A DNA stretch of 64,000 nt, taken from NCBI RefSeq assembly GCF_017876795.1, contig NZ_JAGIOR010000001.1:653501-717500 (forward strand). Direction: 5' to 3'. How positions within the stretch are numbered: position 1 is the stretch's first letter; each line of letters opens with the position of its first letter. A model generated the notes under the pieces. The model saw only the letters and a list, made by a program, of their open reading frames with translations, ran no database searches and had not been told where the DNA came from. Made by a program: the position numbers and the translations under genes. Source of the stretch: Rhizobium leguminosarum (lineage in GTDB: Bacteria; Pseudomonadota; Alphaproteobacteria; Rhizobiales; Rhizobiaceae). Shown piece after piece: positions 9,434 to 18,200 of this stretch.

Positions 9434-10081
9434 ATGGCTAGACCGACGCTCTACATCGCCAACAAGAATTATTCCTCCTGGTCGTTCCGGCCCTGGATGG
9501 CGCTGACGGGCGTCGGCATCGATTTCGAGGAGGTGCTGATCCCTTTCGACGACGCGGGCGGCAATCCGAATATCAAGGCGGTCTCTCCGACCGGGCGCGT
9601 GCCGCTTCTGCAACATGGCGCATTGAAGGTCTGGGAATCGCTGGCGATCATCGAATATGCCGCCGAGCTTTATCCGGACGCCGGTCTTCTGCCCGCGGAT
9701 CGCGCCGCGCGGGCGCTCGCCCGTTCGGTTTCGATGGAAATGCTCTCAAGCTTCCGGGCTCTGCGCGGCGCCTGCCCGATGAATATCCGCCGGCCGAAGG
9801 CCAGGATCGTACTGCCGGACGGTGTCGAGGCCGATATCAGCCGCATCGAGATGATCTGGCGGGATCTGTTGCAGCAATCCGGTGGGCCGTTTCTCTTTGG
9901 CGCGTTCGGGGCCGCGGATGCGATGTTTGCGCCCGTCGTCAACCGGTTCGAGATCTATGACCTGGTCAGCGGGGACGATACGCTGGCCTATATGGCGACC
10001 ATGAAGGCGCATCCGGCCTGGCGGAAATGGGAAGAGGCAGCGCGCGCCGAGCCTTGGATCGTGCCGGGAGACGAAGTCTGA
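9434..10081 (+). CDS. Glutathione S-transferase family protein
   Basis: 215 residues with an N-terminal thioredoxin fold (LYIANKNYSSWSFRPWMAL, residues 5-23, a Ser/Tyr-rich active-site loop) and WESLAIIEYAAELYPDAGLLP, which binds the gamma-glutamyl group. The C-terminal half is all-helical. The SSWSFRPW pattern is common in a proteobacterial clade of GSTs. The enzyme conjugates or reduces electrophiles with glutathione in the cytosol; the actual substrate is unknown. A GGGAGAGG ribosome-binding site precedes the ATG. It may be cotranscribed with the DUF1868 gene. Confidence 0.88.
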   Translation: MARPTLYIANKNYSSWSFRPWMALTGVGIDFEEVLIPFDDAGGNPNIKAVSPTGRVPLLQHGALKVWESLAIIEYAAELYPDAGLLPADRAARALARSVSMEMLSSFRALRGACPMNIRRPKARIVLPDGVEADISRIEMIWRDLLQQSGGPFLFGAFGAADAMFAPVVNRFEIYDLVSGDDTLAYMATMKAHPAWRKWEEAARAEPWIVPGDEV

Positions 10082-10235
10082 AGATGAATCAGCGGCATCG
10101 CAAAAAATACGCATGGGGACTGGTCAAGGCCGCCCCTTGCATGTATAAGCGCGCGAAATTCCGAAATCGCGACATGTCCGTTTCGGCCGCCGGTGTGGCC
10201 GTGGGAATGTTTTGCCCGCAAGTGGAGTAAGAGAA

Positions 10236-10421
10236 ATGGCTGTACCGAAGAGAAAAACAAGCCCGTCCAAGCGCGGTATGCGCCGTTCGGCAGACGCCCT
10301 GAAGGCTCCGACCTACGTCGAAGACAAGAACTCTGGCGAACTGCGCCGCCCGCACCATATCGACCTGAAGACCGGCATGTATCGCGGCCGCCAGGTTCTG
10401 ACGCCGAAGGAAAGCGCATAA
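10236..10421 (+). CDS. rpmF: 50S ribosomal protein L32
   Basis: 61 residues. The sequence starts [18 protein letters not shown] and ends QVLTPKESA, the typical alphaproteobacterial bL32, a small basic component of the large ribosomal subunit. The zinc-ribbon cysteines of other bL32 proteins are absent, as usual in this class. ATG at 10236 follows GGAGTAAGAGAA; an upstream in-frame start would add eight unlikely residues. A clear terminator follows. Confidence 0.97.
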
Positions 10422-10452
10422 TTTCCGATCCGGCTTGTCCGATCGAAGTTGC

Positions 10453-10478
10453 AAGGCCGGCCTCAAGCCGGCCTTTTG
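10453..10478 (+). terminator. Intrinsic terminator after rpmF
   Basis: A perfect 9-bp stem AAGGCCGGC/GCCGGCCTT with a CTCAA loop is followed by a short T-run, 30 bp after the rpmF stop codon. Confidence 0.75.
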
Positions 10479-10562
10479 CATTCCGGCGATATAATATTTG
10501 CGGTGACTTGCAGTGGGGCGGCGGTTTGCGGCAGTATTCTTCCACTCGCAAGGAGATTGCCG

Positions 10563-10970
10563 ATGATAGCCGCAATGCCGCTTATGATTATCCCATTTAT
10601 TCTCTACAATCTGGCGATGCTGGGCCTGATGGGCGATGGCGGCATTCCGGCCCTGCAGCATGATATCATCGTGCTGTCGATGATCTCGGGCGCGATATGG
10701 AGCATGGCGCTCGGCGATCTCATTATCGTCATAGCGCTTGTCGTGCTGTTCTTCGAAATCCTGAAGGCAACCAGAACCGGGCCCGGCAATCTTATCAACC
10801 ACATGCTGTCGATGCTGGTTTTCATCGCCTTCCTGGTCGAGTTTCTACTCGTCCGGGACGCTGCGACGCAGGTATTCTTCATTTTGATGACGATCGCTCT
10901 GATCGATGTGATCGGCGGCTTTGCCGTCTCGATCCGGAGCGCCGGGCGGGATGTTTCTATCGGCTTATAG
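10563..10970 (+). CDS. Small four-helix inner-membrane protein of unknown function
   Basis: 135 residues with four strongly hydrophobic stretches (about 2-22, 42-65, 75-95 and 98-120) and few charged residues between them. No enzyme motif is visible. ATG at 10563 has AAGGAGATTGCCG directly upstream, an almost ideal ribosome-binding site; the open frame upstream of it is discarded. It lies between the rpmF terminator and the convergent phaR gene, overlapping the latter's 3' end by 6 bp. I do not recognise a named family. Confidence 0.75.
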   Translation: MIAAMPLMIIPFILYNLAMLGLMGDGGIPALQHDIIVLSMISGAIWSMALGDLIIVIALVVLFFEILKATRTGPGNLINHMLSMLVFIAFLVEFLLVRDAATQVFFILMTIALIDVIGGFAVSIRSAGRDVSIGL

Positions 10971-11537
10971 ATTGTCGAGCTTGTTCTGAAGGGCGCGGAG
11001 CTGTTCCTTCAATTCATCGATATCCTTGGCTTCGGCTTTGCGGCTTTCCTTGGCGGGCGGCGTCATGAAGGGTGAGAACATCTGCATGGCCTGCTGAAAC
11101 AGCTCGGTGTTGCGGCGAACCTGGTCCTCGACCATCTGCATCGGCAGCTGCAGGTTCTTGCCGAGCGGCGTTTCGCCCAAGGCACGGTTCACCTGCTCGC
11201 GCATCTGAGACTGCTGTTCGGCGAAGGCGCGCATCGAATGTTCGAGAAAGCTCGGCACGACCATCTGCATCTGGTCGCCGTAATAGGTGATGAGCTGGCG
11301 CAGGAAGGAGATCGGGAGAAGCGTGTTGCCGGTCTTTGATTCCTGTTCGAAGATGATCTGGGTCAACACCGAATGGGTGATGTCATCTCCGCTTTTTGCA
11401 TCCTGGACGGTAAAATCTTCGCCCTTCTTCACCATCTCCGCCAGGTCTTCCAGCGTGACGTAGGTGCTGGTGCCCGTGTTGTATAGCCGGCGATTGGCGT
11501 ATTTCTTGATTACGATCTGACCCTCATGCTTCGCCAT
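10965..11537 (-). CDS. phaR: Polyhydroxyalkanoate synthesis repressor
   Basis: 190 residues. The N-terminus IVIKKYANRRLYNTGTSTYV (residues about 7-26) begins the PHB/PHA accumulation-regulator DNA-binding domain, followed by two PHB_acc repeats (LPISFLRQLITYYGDQMQ and FLEHSMRAFAEQQSQMREQV) and a C-terminal coiled coil (DIDELKEQLRALQNKLDNL). PhaR binds both polyhydroxybutyrate granules and DNA, repressing phasin and synthesis genes until granules form. It diverges from phbA across 238 bp, the standard rhizobial arrangement. Confidence 0.95.
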   Translation of the reverse strand: MAKHEGQIVIKKYANRRLYNTGTSTYVTLEDLAEMVKKGEDFTVQDAKSGDDITHSVLTQIIFEQESKTGNTLLPISFLRQLITYYGDQMQMVVPSFLEHSMRAFAEQQSQMREQVNRALGETPLGKNLQLPMQMVEDQVRRNTELFQQAMQMFSPFMTPPAKESRKAEAKDIDELKEQLRALQNKLDNL

Positions 11538-11775
11538 ATCAGTCTCCTGGACCCCCGTCTGAATTATGGATATTCCTCCACTTCAGACTGTAAACGCAAA
11601 AGAAGGCCGGTGACAATCTCTTTGTGCGATGCGGCAAACCTTTAACAGAGCAGATGAATCGGGCTTTCGCAGGCTCTGCCGAAAAATGACCGCAGCCGGT
11701 CTTCGCGTTTGACTTGCGCTCCAAGCTTTGCCAGTTTCCTCTTATGTAAGTGAGACGAAAACGAGGAGCGTCCCC

Positions 11776-12957
11776 ATGAGCAATTCATCCATCGTCATCG
11801 CCAGCGCAGGTCGAACAGCAGTCGGCTCGTTCAACGGCGCTTTCGCAACGGTCCCTGCGCATGAGCTTGGGGCGGCCGTCATCAAGGGTGCACTCGCCCG
11901 CGCCGGCGTCGATGCCGGCGAAGTGGATGAGGTGATCCTCGGCCAGGTGCTCGCTGCCGGCGAGGGCCAGAACCCTGCCCGCCAGGCGGCGATTAAGGCC
12001 GGCATTCCGAATGAAGCGACGGCCTGGGGCGTCAATCAGCTCTGCGGTTCGGGTCTGCGCGCCGTTGCGCTCGGCATGCAACAGATCGCCAACGGCGACG
12101 CCAAGATCATCGTTGCAGGCGGCCAGGAATCGATGTCGATGGCGCCGCATGCCATGCATTTGCGCGGCGGCGTCAAGATGGGCGACGCGAAGATGATCGA
12201 CACGATGATCAAGGACGGCCTGACCGATGCCTTCCATGGCTACCACATGGGGATCACCGCCGAAAATGTCGCGCGTCAGTGGCAGCTTTCGCGCGATGAG
12301 CAGGATCGGTTCGCCGTCGCCTCGCAGAACAAGGCGGAGGCGGCGCAGAAGGCCGGCCGCTTTGCCGACGAGATCATCCCCTACATCATCCAGACGCGTA
12401 AGGGCGACGTTACGGTCGATGCCGACGAATATATCCGCCACGGCGCTACGCTGGAGGCGATGGGCAAGCTGCGCCCGGCCTTCGACAAGGAGGGCACCGT
12501 TACGGCCGCGAATGCGTCCGGCCTCAATGACGGTGCGGCCGCAGCAGTGCTGATGAGCGAAGCGGAGGCGGTCCGGCGCGGCATCCAGCCGCTCGCCCGC
12601 ATCGTTTCCTGGGCAACGGCGGGCGTCGATCCGCAGATCATGGGCACCGGCCCGATTCCGGCTTCCCGCAAGGCGCTCGAAAAGGCCGGCTGGTCGGTCG
12701 GCGATCTCGATCTCGTCGAAGCCAACGAGGCGTTTGCGGCGCAAGCCTGCGCCGTCACCAAGGATCTCGGATGGGATCCTGCGATCGTCAACGTCAACGG
12801 CGGGGCGATTGCCATCGGCCATCCGATCGGCGCTTCCGGCGCGCGCGTTCTCAATACGCTGTTGTTCGAAATGAAGCGCCGCGGCGCCAAGAAGGGCCTT
12901 GCCACGCTTTGCATCGGGGGCGGCATGGGTGTCGCCATGTGCTTCGAAGCACTTTAA
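11776..12957 (+). CDS. phbA: Acetyl-CoA acetyltransferase (beta-ketothiolase)
   Basis: 393 residues, thiolase. It condenses two acetyl-CoA to acetoacetyl-CoA, the first step of polyhydroxybutyrate synthesis. The nucleophilic cysteine is in [11 protein letters not shown] (near residue 89), the histidine in [17 protein letters not shown] (near residue 349) and the second cysteine in CIGGGMG near the C-terminus. ATG at 11776 follows AACGAGGAGCGTCCCC; an upstream in-frame start gives 16 extra residues with no support. phbB follows after 70 bp on the same strand. Confidence 0.96.
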   Translation: MSNSSIVIASAGRTAVGSFNGAFATVPAHELGAAVIKGALARAGVDAGEVDEVILGQVLAAGEGQNPARQAAIKAGIPNEATAWGVNQLCGSGLRAVALGMQQIANGDAKIIVAGGQESMSMAPHAMHLRGGVKMGDAKMIDTMIKDGLTDAFHGYHMGITAENVARQWQLSRDEQDRFAVASQNKAEAAQKAGRFADEIIPYIIQTRKGDVTVDADEYIRHGATLEAMGKLRPAFDKEGTVTAANASGLNDGAAAAVLMSEAEAVRRGIQPLARIVSWATAGVDPQIMGTGPIPASRKALEKAGWSVGDLDLVEANEAFAAQACAVTKDLGWDPAIVNVNGGAIAIGHPIGASGARVLNTLLFEMKRRGAKKGLATLCIGGGMGVAMCFEAL

Positions 12958-13027
12958 AGTAGCATACGATCCGTCATTGATTGAAAATCTCGCCACAAGG
13001 CGGGGCGAAAACAAAAGGGAGCGGAAC

Positions 13028-13753
13028 ATGAGCAGAGTGGCTGTGGTCACCGGGGGTACGCGTGGCATTGGCGCGGCCATATCCATGGCGTTGAAAAATG
13101 CCGGATACAGGGTTGCTGCCAATTATGCCGGCAACGACGAGAAGGCCAAAGCCTTCCACGACGTTACCGGCGTCCCGGTGTTCAAATGGGATGTTTCGGA
13201 TTACCTCGCTTGCGGCGAGGGGATTGCCAGGATCGAAAGCGAGATCGGGCCGGTCGAAATCCTCGTCAACAATGCCGGCATCACCCGTGACGCGATGTTC
13301 CACAAGATGACGCAGCAGCAATGGCACGAGGTGATCAATACCAACCTCACCGGTCTGTTCAACATGACGCATCAGGTCTGGACCGGCATGCGCGACCGTA
13401 GCTTCGGCCGCATCGTCAATATCTCGTCGATCAACGGCCAGAAAGGCCAGATGGGTCAGGTGAATTATTCGGCAGCCAAGGCGGGCGATCTCGGCTTCAC
13501 CAAGGCGCTGGCCCAGGAAGGGGCGGCCAAGAACATCACCGTCAACGCCATCTGCCCCGGTTATATCGGAACGGAAATGGTGCTTGCCGTGCCGGAAAAG
13601 GTGCTGAACGAACGCATCATCCCGCAGATCCCCGTCGGCCGTCTCGGCGAGCCGGAAGAGATCGCGCGCTGCGTCACCTTCCTCGCCTCCGACGATGCCG
13701 GCTTCATCACCGGTTCGACGCTGACGGCCAATGGCGGGCAGTTCTTCGCCTAG
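13028..13753 (+). CDS. phbB: Acetoacetyl-CoA reductase (NADPH)
   Basis: 241 residues, short-chain dehydrogenase. The Rossmann motif TGGTRGIGAAI (residues 8-18) and the catalytic Ser-Tyr-Lys in NISSINGQKGQMGQ / VNYSAAKAG (near residues 137-155) are intact. It reduces acetoacetyl-CoA to (R)-3-hydroxybutyryl-CoA for PHB polymerase. AAGGGAGCGGAAC provides the ribosome-binding site for ATG at 13028. The TAG stop codon is the first three bases of an adjoining palindromic repeat. Confidence 0.96.
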   Translation: MSRVAVVTGGTRGIGAAISMALKNAGYRVAANYAGNDEKAKAFHDVTGVPVFKWDVSDYLACGEGIARIESEIGPVEILVNNAGITRDAMFHKMTQQQWHEVINTNLTGLFNMTHQVWTGMRDRSFGRIVNISSINGQKGQMGQVNYSAAKAGDLGFTKALAQEGAAKNITVNAICPGYIGTEMVLAVPEKVLNERIIPQIPVGRLGEPEEIARCVTFLASDDAGFITGSTLTANGGQFFA

Positions 13754-13911
13754 AGCATGATGCCGAAAAGTGTGAGCGGTTTTCGGGCGACATCATGCTC
13801 TAACTCTTTAATGTAGAACAGGATTCAGATTTTAGGCCGAGCGGGCCTAAAATCATCCTGTTCTGGAGTGCGTCTCGCAAAACTGTATTGTGGTTTTGCG
13901 ATAACGAGATA
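13751..13911. repeat. Cluster of three palindromic intergenic repeats
   Basis: Three hairpin-forming units follow one another. The first is 13751-13802 (TAGAGCATGATG...CATCATGCTCTA arms), the second 13815-13864 (AGAACAGGAT...ATCCTGTTCT arms with TTTTAGGCC/GGCCTAAAA inside), the third about 13871-13911 (CTCGCAAAAC.../GTTTTGCGATAACGAG). The first unit recurs at 26024-26076 and, inverted, at 48264-48317. These are RIME-type rhizobial elements. The phbB stop codon lies inside the first. Confidence 0.8.
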
Positions 13912-14067
13912 CGTAACTTTCCGAGTGGATCAGCGGTGGATTGAAGCAAGAGCGCGTCCGGTTGGATGCGCTCTTGCTTATTTCATGCCCCGATATACCC
14001 ATCGCCGCTTGTGCCTGGGCGTCAATAGGCGACCATCGTCAACGTCTTGTTCCGCGGGCGTGAGCAG

Positions 14068-14095
14068 CAAAAAAACGGGCGCCGAAGCGCCCGTT
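14068..14095 (-). terminator. Intrinsic terminator of the glycine-zipper gene
   Basis: Read on the minus strand, an 8-bp stem ACGGGCGC/GCGCCCGT with a TTCG loop is followed by a run of T, 27 bp after the stop codon at 14122. Confidence 0.75.
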
Positions 14096-14121
14096 GGGAG
14101 TCCGATATGCCTTTTTGCCGA

Positions 14122-14376
14122 TTAGCAACGGGCCTCGTAACGGCGGCCGTAACGGTCGCGATAGACGCAGTAGCCGCGGCGTTCGACCGAATGGCCGATG
14201 AGAGCGCCGGTCAGACCGCCGGCGACGGCGCCGACCGCGGCACCACCCCAGCTGTTGGTGACGACACCGCCGATAACCGCACCGGTGCCGGCGCCGATCG
14301 CGGTACCTTGTTCGGTCGCTGTGCAGGATGCAAGAGCGCCAACGAGCGCACCAATAAGAACAATCTTCTTCATCAT
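14122..14376 (-). CDS. Glycine-zipper outer-membrane lipoprotein
   Basis: 84 residues. MMKKIVLIGALVGALASC is a lipoprotein signal with the lipobox LASC (Cys18). The body is a glycine zipper (TAIGAGTGAVIGGVV, then GGAAVGAVAGGLTGALIG), which forms a membrane-associated helical hairpin, and the C-terminus GYCVYRDRYGRRYEARC is short and basic. Such small proteins are common in alphaproteobacteria and probably sit in the outer membrane; their role is unknown. Translation may start at either of two adjacent ATGs. It lies downstream of the DUF3309 gene on the same strand. Confidence 0.85.
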   Translation of the reverse strand: MMKKIVLIGALVGALASCTATEQGTAIGAGTGAVIGGVVTNSWGGAAVGAVAGGLTGALIGHSVERRGYCVYRDRYGRRYEARC

Positions 14377-14403
14377 GTCGTAACTCCCCAGGTTTGTTGG
14401 CCT

Positions 14404-14559
14404 TTAGACGCGGCCCATGAGTACAAGGATAATGATAATCACGAGAACTAGCCCCAAACCGCCGGAAGGTCCATAGCCCCAGCCACGGCTATAACCCCAA
14501 TTCGGCAAGGCTCCGATCAAGAGCAGAATGAGGATAACAAGTAGTATTGTGCCAAGCAT
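14404..14559 (-). CDS. DUF3309-type small membrane protein
   Basis: 51 residues, readable directly from the minus strand: two hydrophobic helices (MLGTILLVILILLLIGALP and GGLGLVLVIIIILVLMG) joined by a Tyr/Trp/Gly-rich linker, NWGYSRGWGYGPS. This is the layout of the DUF3309 family. The start codon at 14557-14559 is preceded on the minus strand by GAAGGAAA. An EcfG-type promoter lies 43 bp upstream (14602-14626), suggesting induction in the general stress response. The glycine-zipper lipoprotein gene follows 27 bp downstream and may share the transcript. The molecular role is unknown. Confidence 0.8.
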   Translation of the reverse strand: MLGTILLVILILLLIGALPNWGYSRGWGYGPSGGLGLVLVIIIILVLMGRV

Positions 14560-15285
14560 GGTGTGTTTCCTTCATTTCATCGGCAATTTGAATGGACGAG
14601 AAACACCTATTGGCGATTTTTGTTCCCGGTTTAGCCAGGAAATGTCACGCGTCTTGACCTCCAACTATCGGGAACTTGCTCGTATGGTTAAAAAGGCTTT
14701 TAAATACAACATGTTGCGGTGAACAAAGCGAGAAAGTCCCGATGTCGCCGATTCGTCAGCGATTCGTTCCGTTTTTGATCGGTGCGCCGCCACTGACCAT
14801 CACGACTTAATCGCATCTGAATCCGCCTTCCGAAAGATTAACGCCAAGACCATGAGGCTGAGGGGGGAATCCGCCACCGATCCGCATCTAGGGCGCCGAT
14901 TGAATTCCGACCACCAGATATTGCCGTGAACAAAAGGCGAAATCAATACAGTCGGCGATTCGTCGCCGATTCGTTCCGGCTTTGGTCGACAGGTTAATTT
15001 CGGGCGCAATTTTCGATTGTTCGCCGTCGGGCGAACTCGTCATCCATGACAGCGAAAAAACAAAAGGGGTGGGAGTCCAGCGATTCAGCATCTAGTGGGA
15101 AAAAGTGATTCAAAATCAATACTTAGCCGTGAACAAAAGCTGAATCAGCGGGAGTCACCGATTCGTCGCTGATTCGTTCTCACGCTGTTCCGAATCGGAA
15201 ATCCGGGTGTTCCCCAAGACTCGCAAAGGTCGTAATCCCCGAAGCATTTTGAAATCTGCCCTTGCGTTTGCGGCGACAGCTGTCC
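14560..15285. repeat. Gene-free region with three repeated modules and 15 GANTC sites
   Basis: No credible gene lies here. Three modules share the order GTGAACAAA, then GATTC, then GATTCGTTC: GAACAAA at 14721, 14928 and 15131; the first GATTC of each pair exactly 29 bp later (14750, 14957, 15160); the second 11 bp after that (14761, 14968, 15171). Module spacing is 207 and 203 bp, and weaker similarity extends between modules (GCATCTAG near 14884 and 15088). Module 3 forms GAATCAGCG/CGCTGATTC, and module 2 forms CGGCGA-TTCG-TCGCCG. Fifteen GANTC sites, the CcrM methylase target, occur between 14750 and 15222. The helicase gene follows. Confidence 0.8.
14602..14626 (-). promoter_or_regulatory. 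Candidate EcfG (RpoE2-type) stress promoter for the DUF3309 gene
   Basis: On the minus strand GGAAC is followed after 17 bp by GTT, close to the alphaproteobacterial general-stress sigma consensus GGAAC-N16/17-CGTT. The last element is TGTT instead of CGTT. It sits 43 bp before the start codon, a workable distance. Confidence 0.5.
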
Positions 15286-18200
15286 ATGTGTTCTCTAGCT
15301 TCTCTGAGGAGCCGAGATTTCCTGGGGGCGCTCGCCTCATTTGCATGGACCCATGATCTGACTTCGCAGCCGATTATTCTGAGTGGACGCGGTGTGACCG
15401 CGGTGCTCGGGCCAACCAATACCGGCAAGACCCATTATGCCATCGAGCGCATGGTCGCGCATGGGACCGGCGTGATCGGCCTGCCGCTCAGGCTGCTGGC
15501 GCGCGAGGTCTATACGCGGGTGGTAGAGAAGGTCGGCGCGCAGAATGTGGCGCTGGTCACCGGCGAGGAAAAGATTTCGCCGCCCAATGCGCGTTTTTCG
15601 GTCTGCACCGTCGAGGCGATGCCGCGCGAGACCAAGGCCGCCTTCGTTGCGATCGACGAGGTGCAGCTCGCCGGCGATCTCGAGCGCGGCCATATCTTCA
15701 CCGACCGCATCCTGCATCTTCGCGGCCGTGAGGAAACGCTGCTGCTCGGCGCGGCGACGATGCGCCCGATCCTGCAGCAGCTCCTGCCCGGCATCAATAT
15801 CGTCGAGCGGCCGCGGCTTTCGCATCTTTTCTATGCCGGGCAGAAGAAGATCGCCCGGCTGCCGCAGCGCTCGGCCATCGTCGCCTTCCCGGCCGATGAA
15901 GTCTATGCCATCGCCGAGCTCATCCGCCGGCAGCGCGGCGGCGCGGCTGTCGTGCTCGGCGCGCTCAGCCCGCGCACCCGCAACGCGCAGGTGGCACTTT
16001 ATCAGGCAGGCGATGTCGAATATCTGGTGGCGACCGATGCGATCGGCATGGGCCTCAACCTCGATGTCGATCACGTTGCCTTCGCCCAGGACCGGAAATT
16101 CGACGGCTACCAGTTCCGCAATCTCAATCCGGGTGAACTCGGTCAGGTCGCCGGGCGCGCCGGGCGGCACGTGCGCGACGGAACCTTCGGCGTCACCGGA
16201 CAGGTCTCGCCCCTCGACGAGGAGCTCGTGCAGCGCATCGAGGGGCACGAATTCGACAACGTCAAGGTTTTGCAGTGGCGCACGACCGAGATGGACTTCT
16301 CCTCGATCCCATCGTTGCGCGCCAGCTTCGAGGCAGGGCCGCGCGTGCCAGGGCTCACGCGGGCGCTGCCTGCGGTCGACCAGCAGGCGCTGGAACAGCT
16401 TTCGCGCTATCCCGAGATCGTTGCGCTTGCCGACAGGCCGGCCCGCGTCGAAAAACTCTGGGAGGCTTGCGCGCTTCCCGACTATCGGCGTATCACCCCG
16501 GCACAACATGCCGATCTTATCTCGACCCTCTTTTCCGATCTCGTCCGCTATGGCACGGTGAACGAGCAGTTTCTCGCGGAGCAGGTTCATCGCTCCGATC
16601 GGACAGATGGGGAAATTGACACGCTTTCGGCGCGAATCGCGCAGATAAGAACCTGGACCTACGTTTCGAATCGGCCTGGTTGGCTTGCCGATCCGACACA
16701 CTGGCAGGAAAAGACGCGGGAAATCGAAGATCGATTGTCCGACGCGTTACATGAAAGGTTGACGAAACGCTTTGTTGATCGCAGGACATCTGTGCTCATG
16801 AAGCGCCTGAGAGAGAATGCGATGCTGGAAGCTGAAATCAGTGTGAATGGCGATGTCTTCGTTGAAGGACATCATGTAGGGCAATTGAGCGGATTCCGTT
16901 TCACGCCGGTGACGGGAACGGACGGGCCGGATGCCAAGGCAGTTCAGGCTGCGTCGCAGAAAGCGCTGGCGCTCGAATTCGAGGCTCGTGCGGCTCGAAT
17001 CCATGCCGCCGGCAACAGCGACTTGGCGATCGGCTCGGATGGGTTGATCCGTTGGATCGGCGACCCGGTGGCGCGGCTTTCGGGCAGCGATCACATCATG
17101 CGTCCGCGCGTGATTCTGCTGGCCGACGAGCAGTTGACGGGCAATGCGCGCGATCACGTCGCCGCTCGTATCGAACGCTTCGTCAATCATCATATCAGCA
17201 CGGTGCTGAAGCCGCTCGATGATCTGTCGCGCGCCGAGGACCTGCAGGGTCTCGCCAAGGGGCTGGCCTTCCAGCTCGTGGAGAATCTCGGCGTGCTGTT
17301 CCGGCGCGACGTGACCGAGGAAGTGAAGTCGCTCGACCAGGAGGCGCGCGCCTCCATGCGCCGCTACGGCGTGCGTTTCGGGGCTTATCATATTTTCGTT
17401 CCGGCACTTCTGAAGCCGGCGCCGGCCGAGCTCATCACGCTGCTCTGGGCGCTTAAGAGCGACGGTTTGGACAAACCGGGCTACGGCGATCTCATCCCGG
17501 TGCTTGCCGCCGGCCGTACCTCCGTCGTCACCGATCCGAGTTTCGAGCGGATGTTCTACAAGCTCGCCGGCTTCCGGTTCCTCGGCAAACGTGCCGTGCG
17601 CATCGACATCCTCGAACGACTTGCCGATATCATCCGTCCGCTGCTGCAGTGGAAGCCCGGTCAGAACAACCGTCCGGAGGGCGCCTATGACGGCCGCCGC
17701 TTCACGACGACGACAGCGATGCTGTCGATCCTCGGTGCGACGCTCGAAGACATGGAAGAAATCCTCAAGGGCCTCGGTTATCGCGCCGATGCCGTGAAGG
17801 CGGAAGAGGCATCGGCGTATCTTGCGACGCAAGATACGGTTTCGGCGCCGGCTGCCAGCACGGAAGCGCCTGCGGACGAGACAGCCGAAAAGGCCGATCA
17901 CGACGATGCCGACGGGGCAGCGGAAGAGATCGCCGCCGAGCCATCCGCAACCGAGGCGGCTTCGGCTGACGTCGACACGCCCGTGGCAGAAGCGGTCGAA
18001 ACCCCCACTCCGGACGAAGCGGTCGAGACATCTGCTCTTGATGAAACCTCCGCTCCCACGGAAGCGGCATCCGCGTCTGAGGAAACGGTGTCGGCTCCCG
18101 AGGAAGCGGCATCCGCTTCCGGGGAAGCCGGCGAGCCTTCGGAACCGAAGCCGGTTCTTCTGTGGCGCCTCGGCGGTCGCAACGACAATCAGCGCCAGGC

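Noticed and set aside
11785..13122. Long minus-strand frame opposite phbA
   Set aside because: Antisense shadow; phbA on the plus strand has all thiolase motifs.
13868..14125. 85-codon plus-strand frame after phbB
   Set aside because: It starts inside palindromic repeats, runs into the terminator of the glycine-zipper gene and has no protein-like features.
14721..15190. CRISPR array
   Set aside because: The three modules are about 200 bp apart, diverge internally and there are no cas genes; this is not a CRISPR layout.
15337..16701. Long minus-strand frame opposite the helicase
   Set aside because: It is an antisense shadow caused by high third-position GC; the plus strand encodes an unmistakable helicase.
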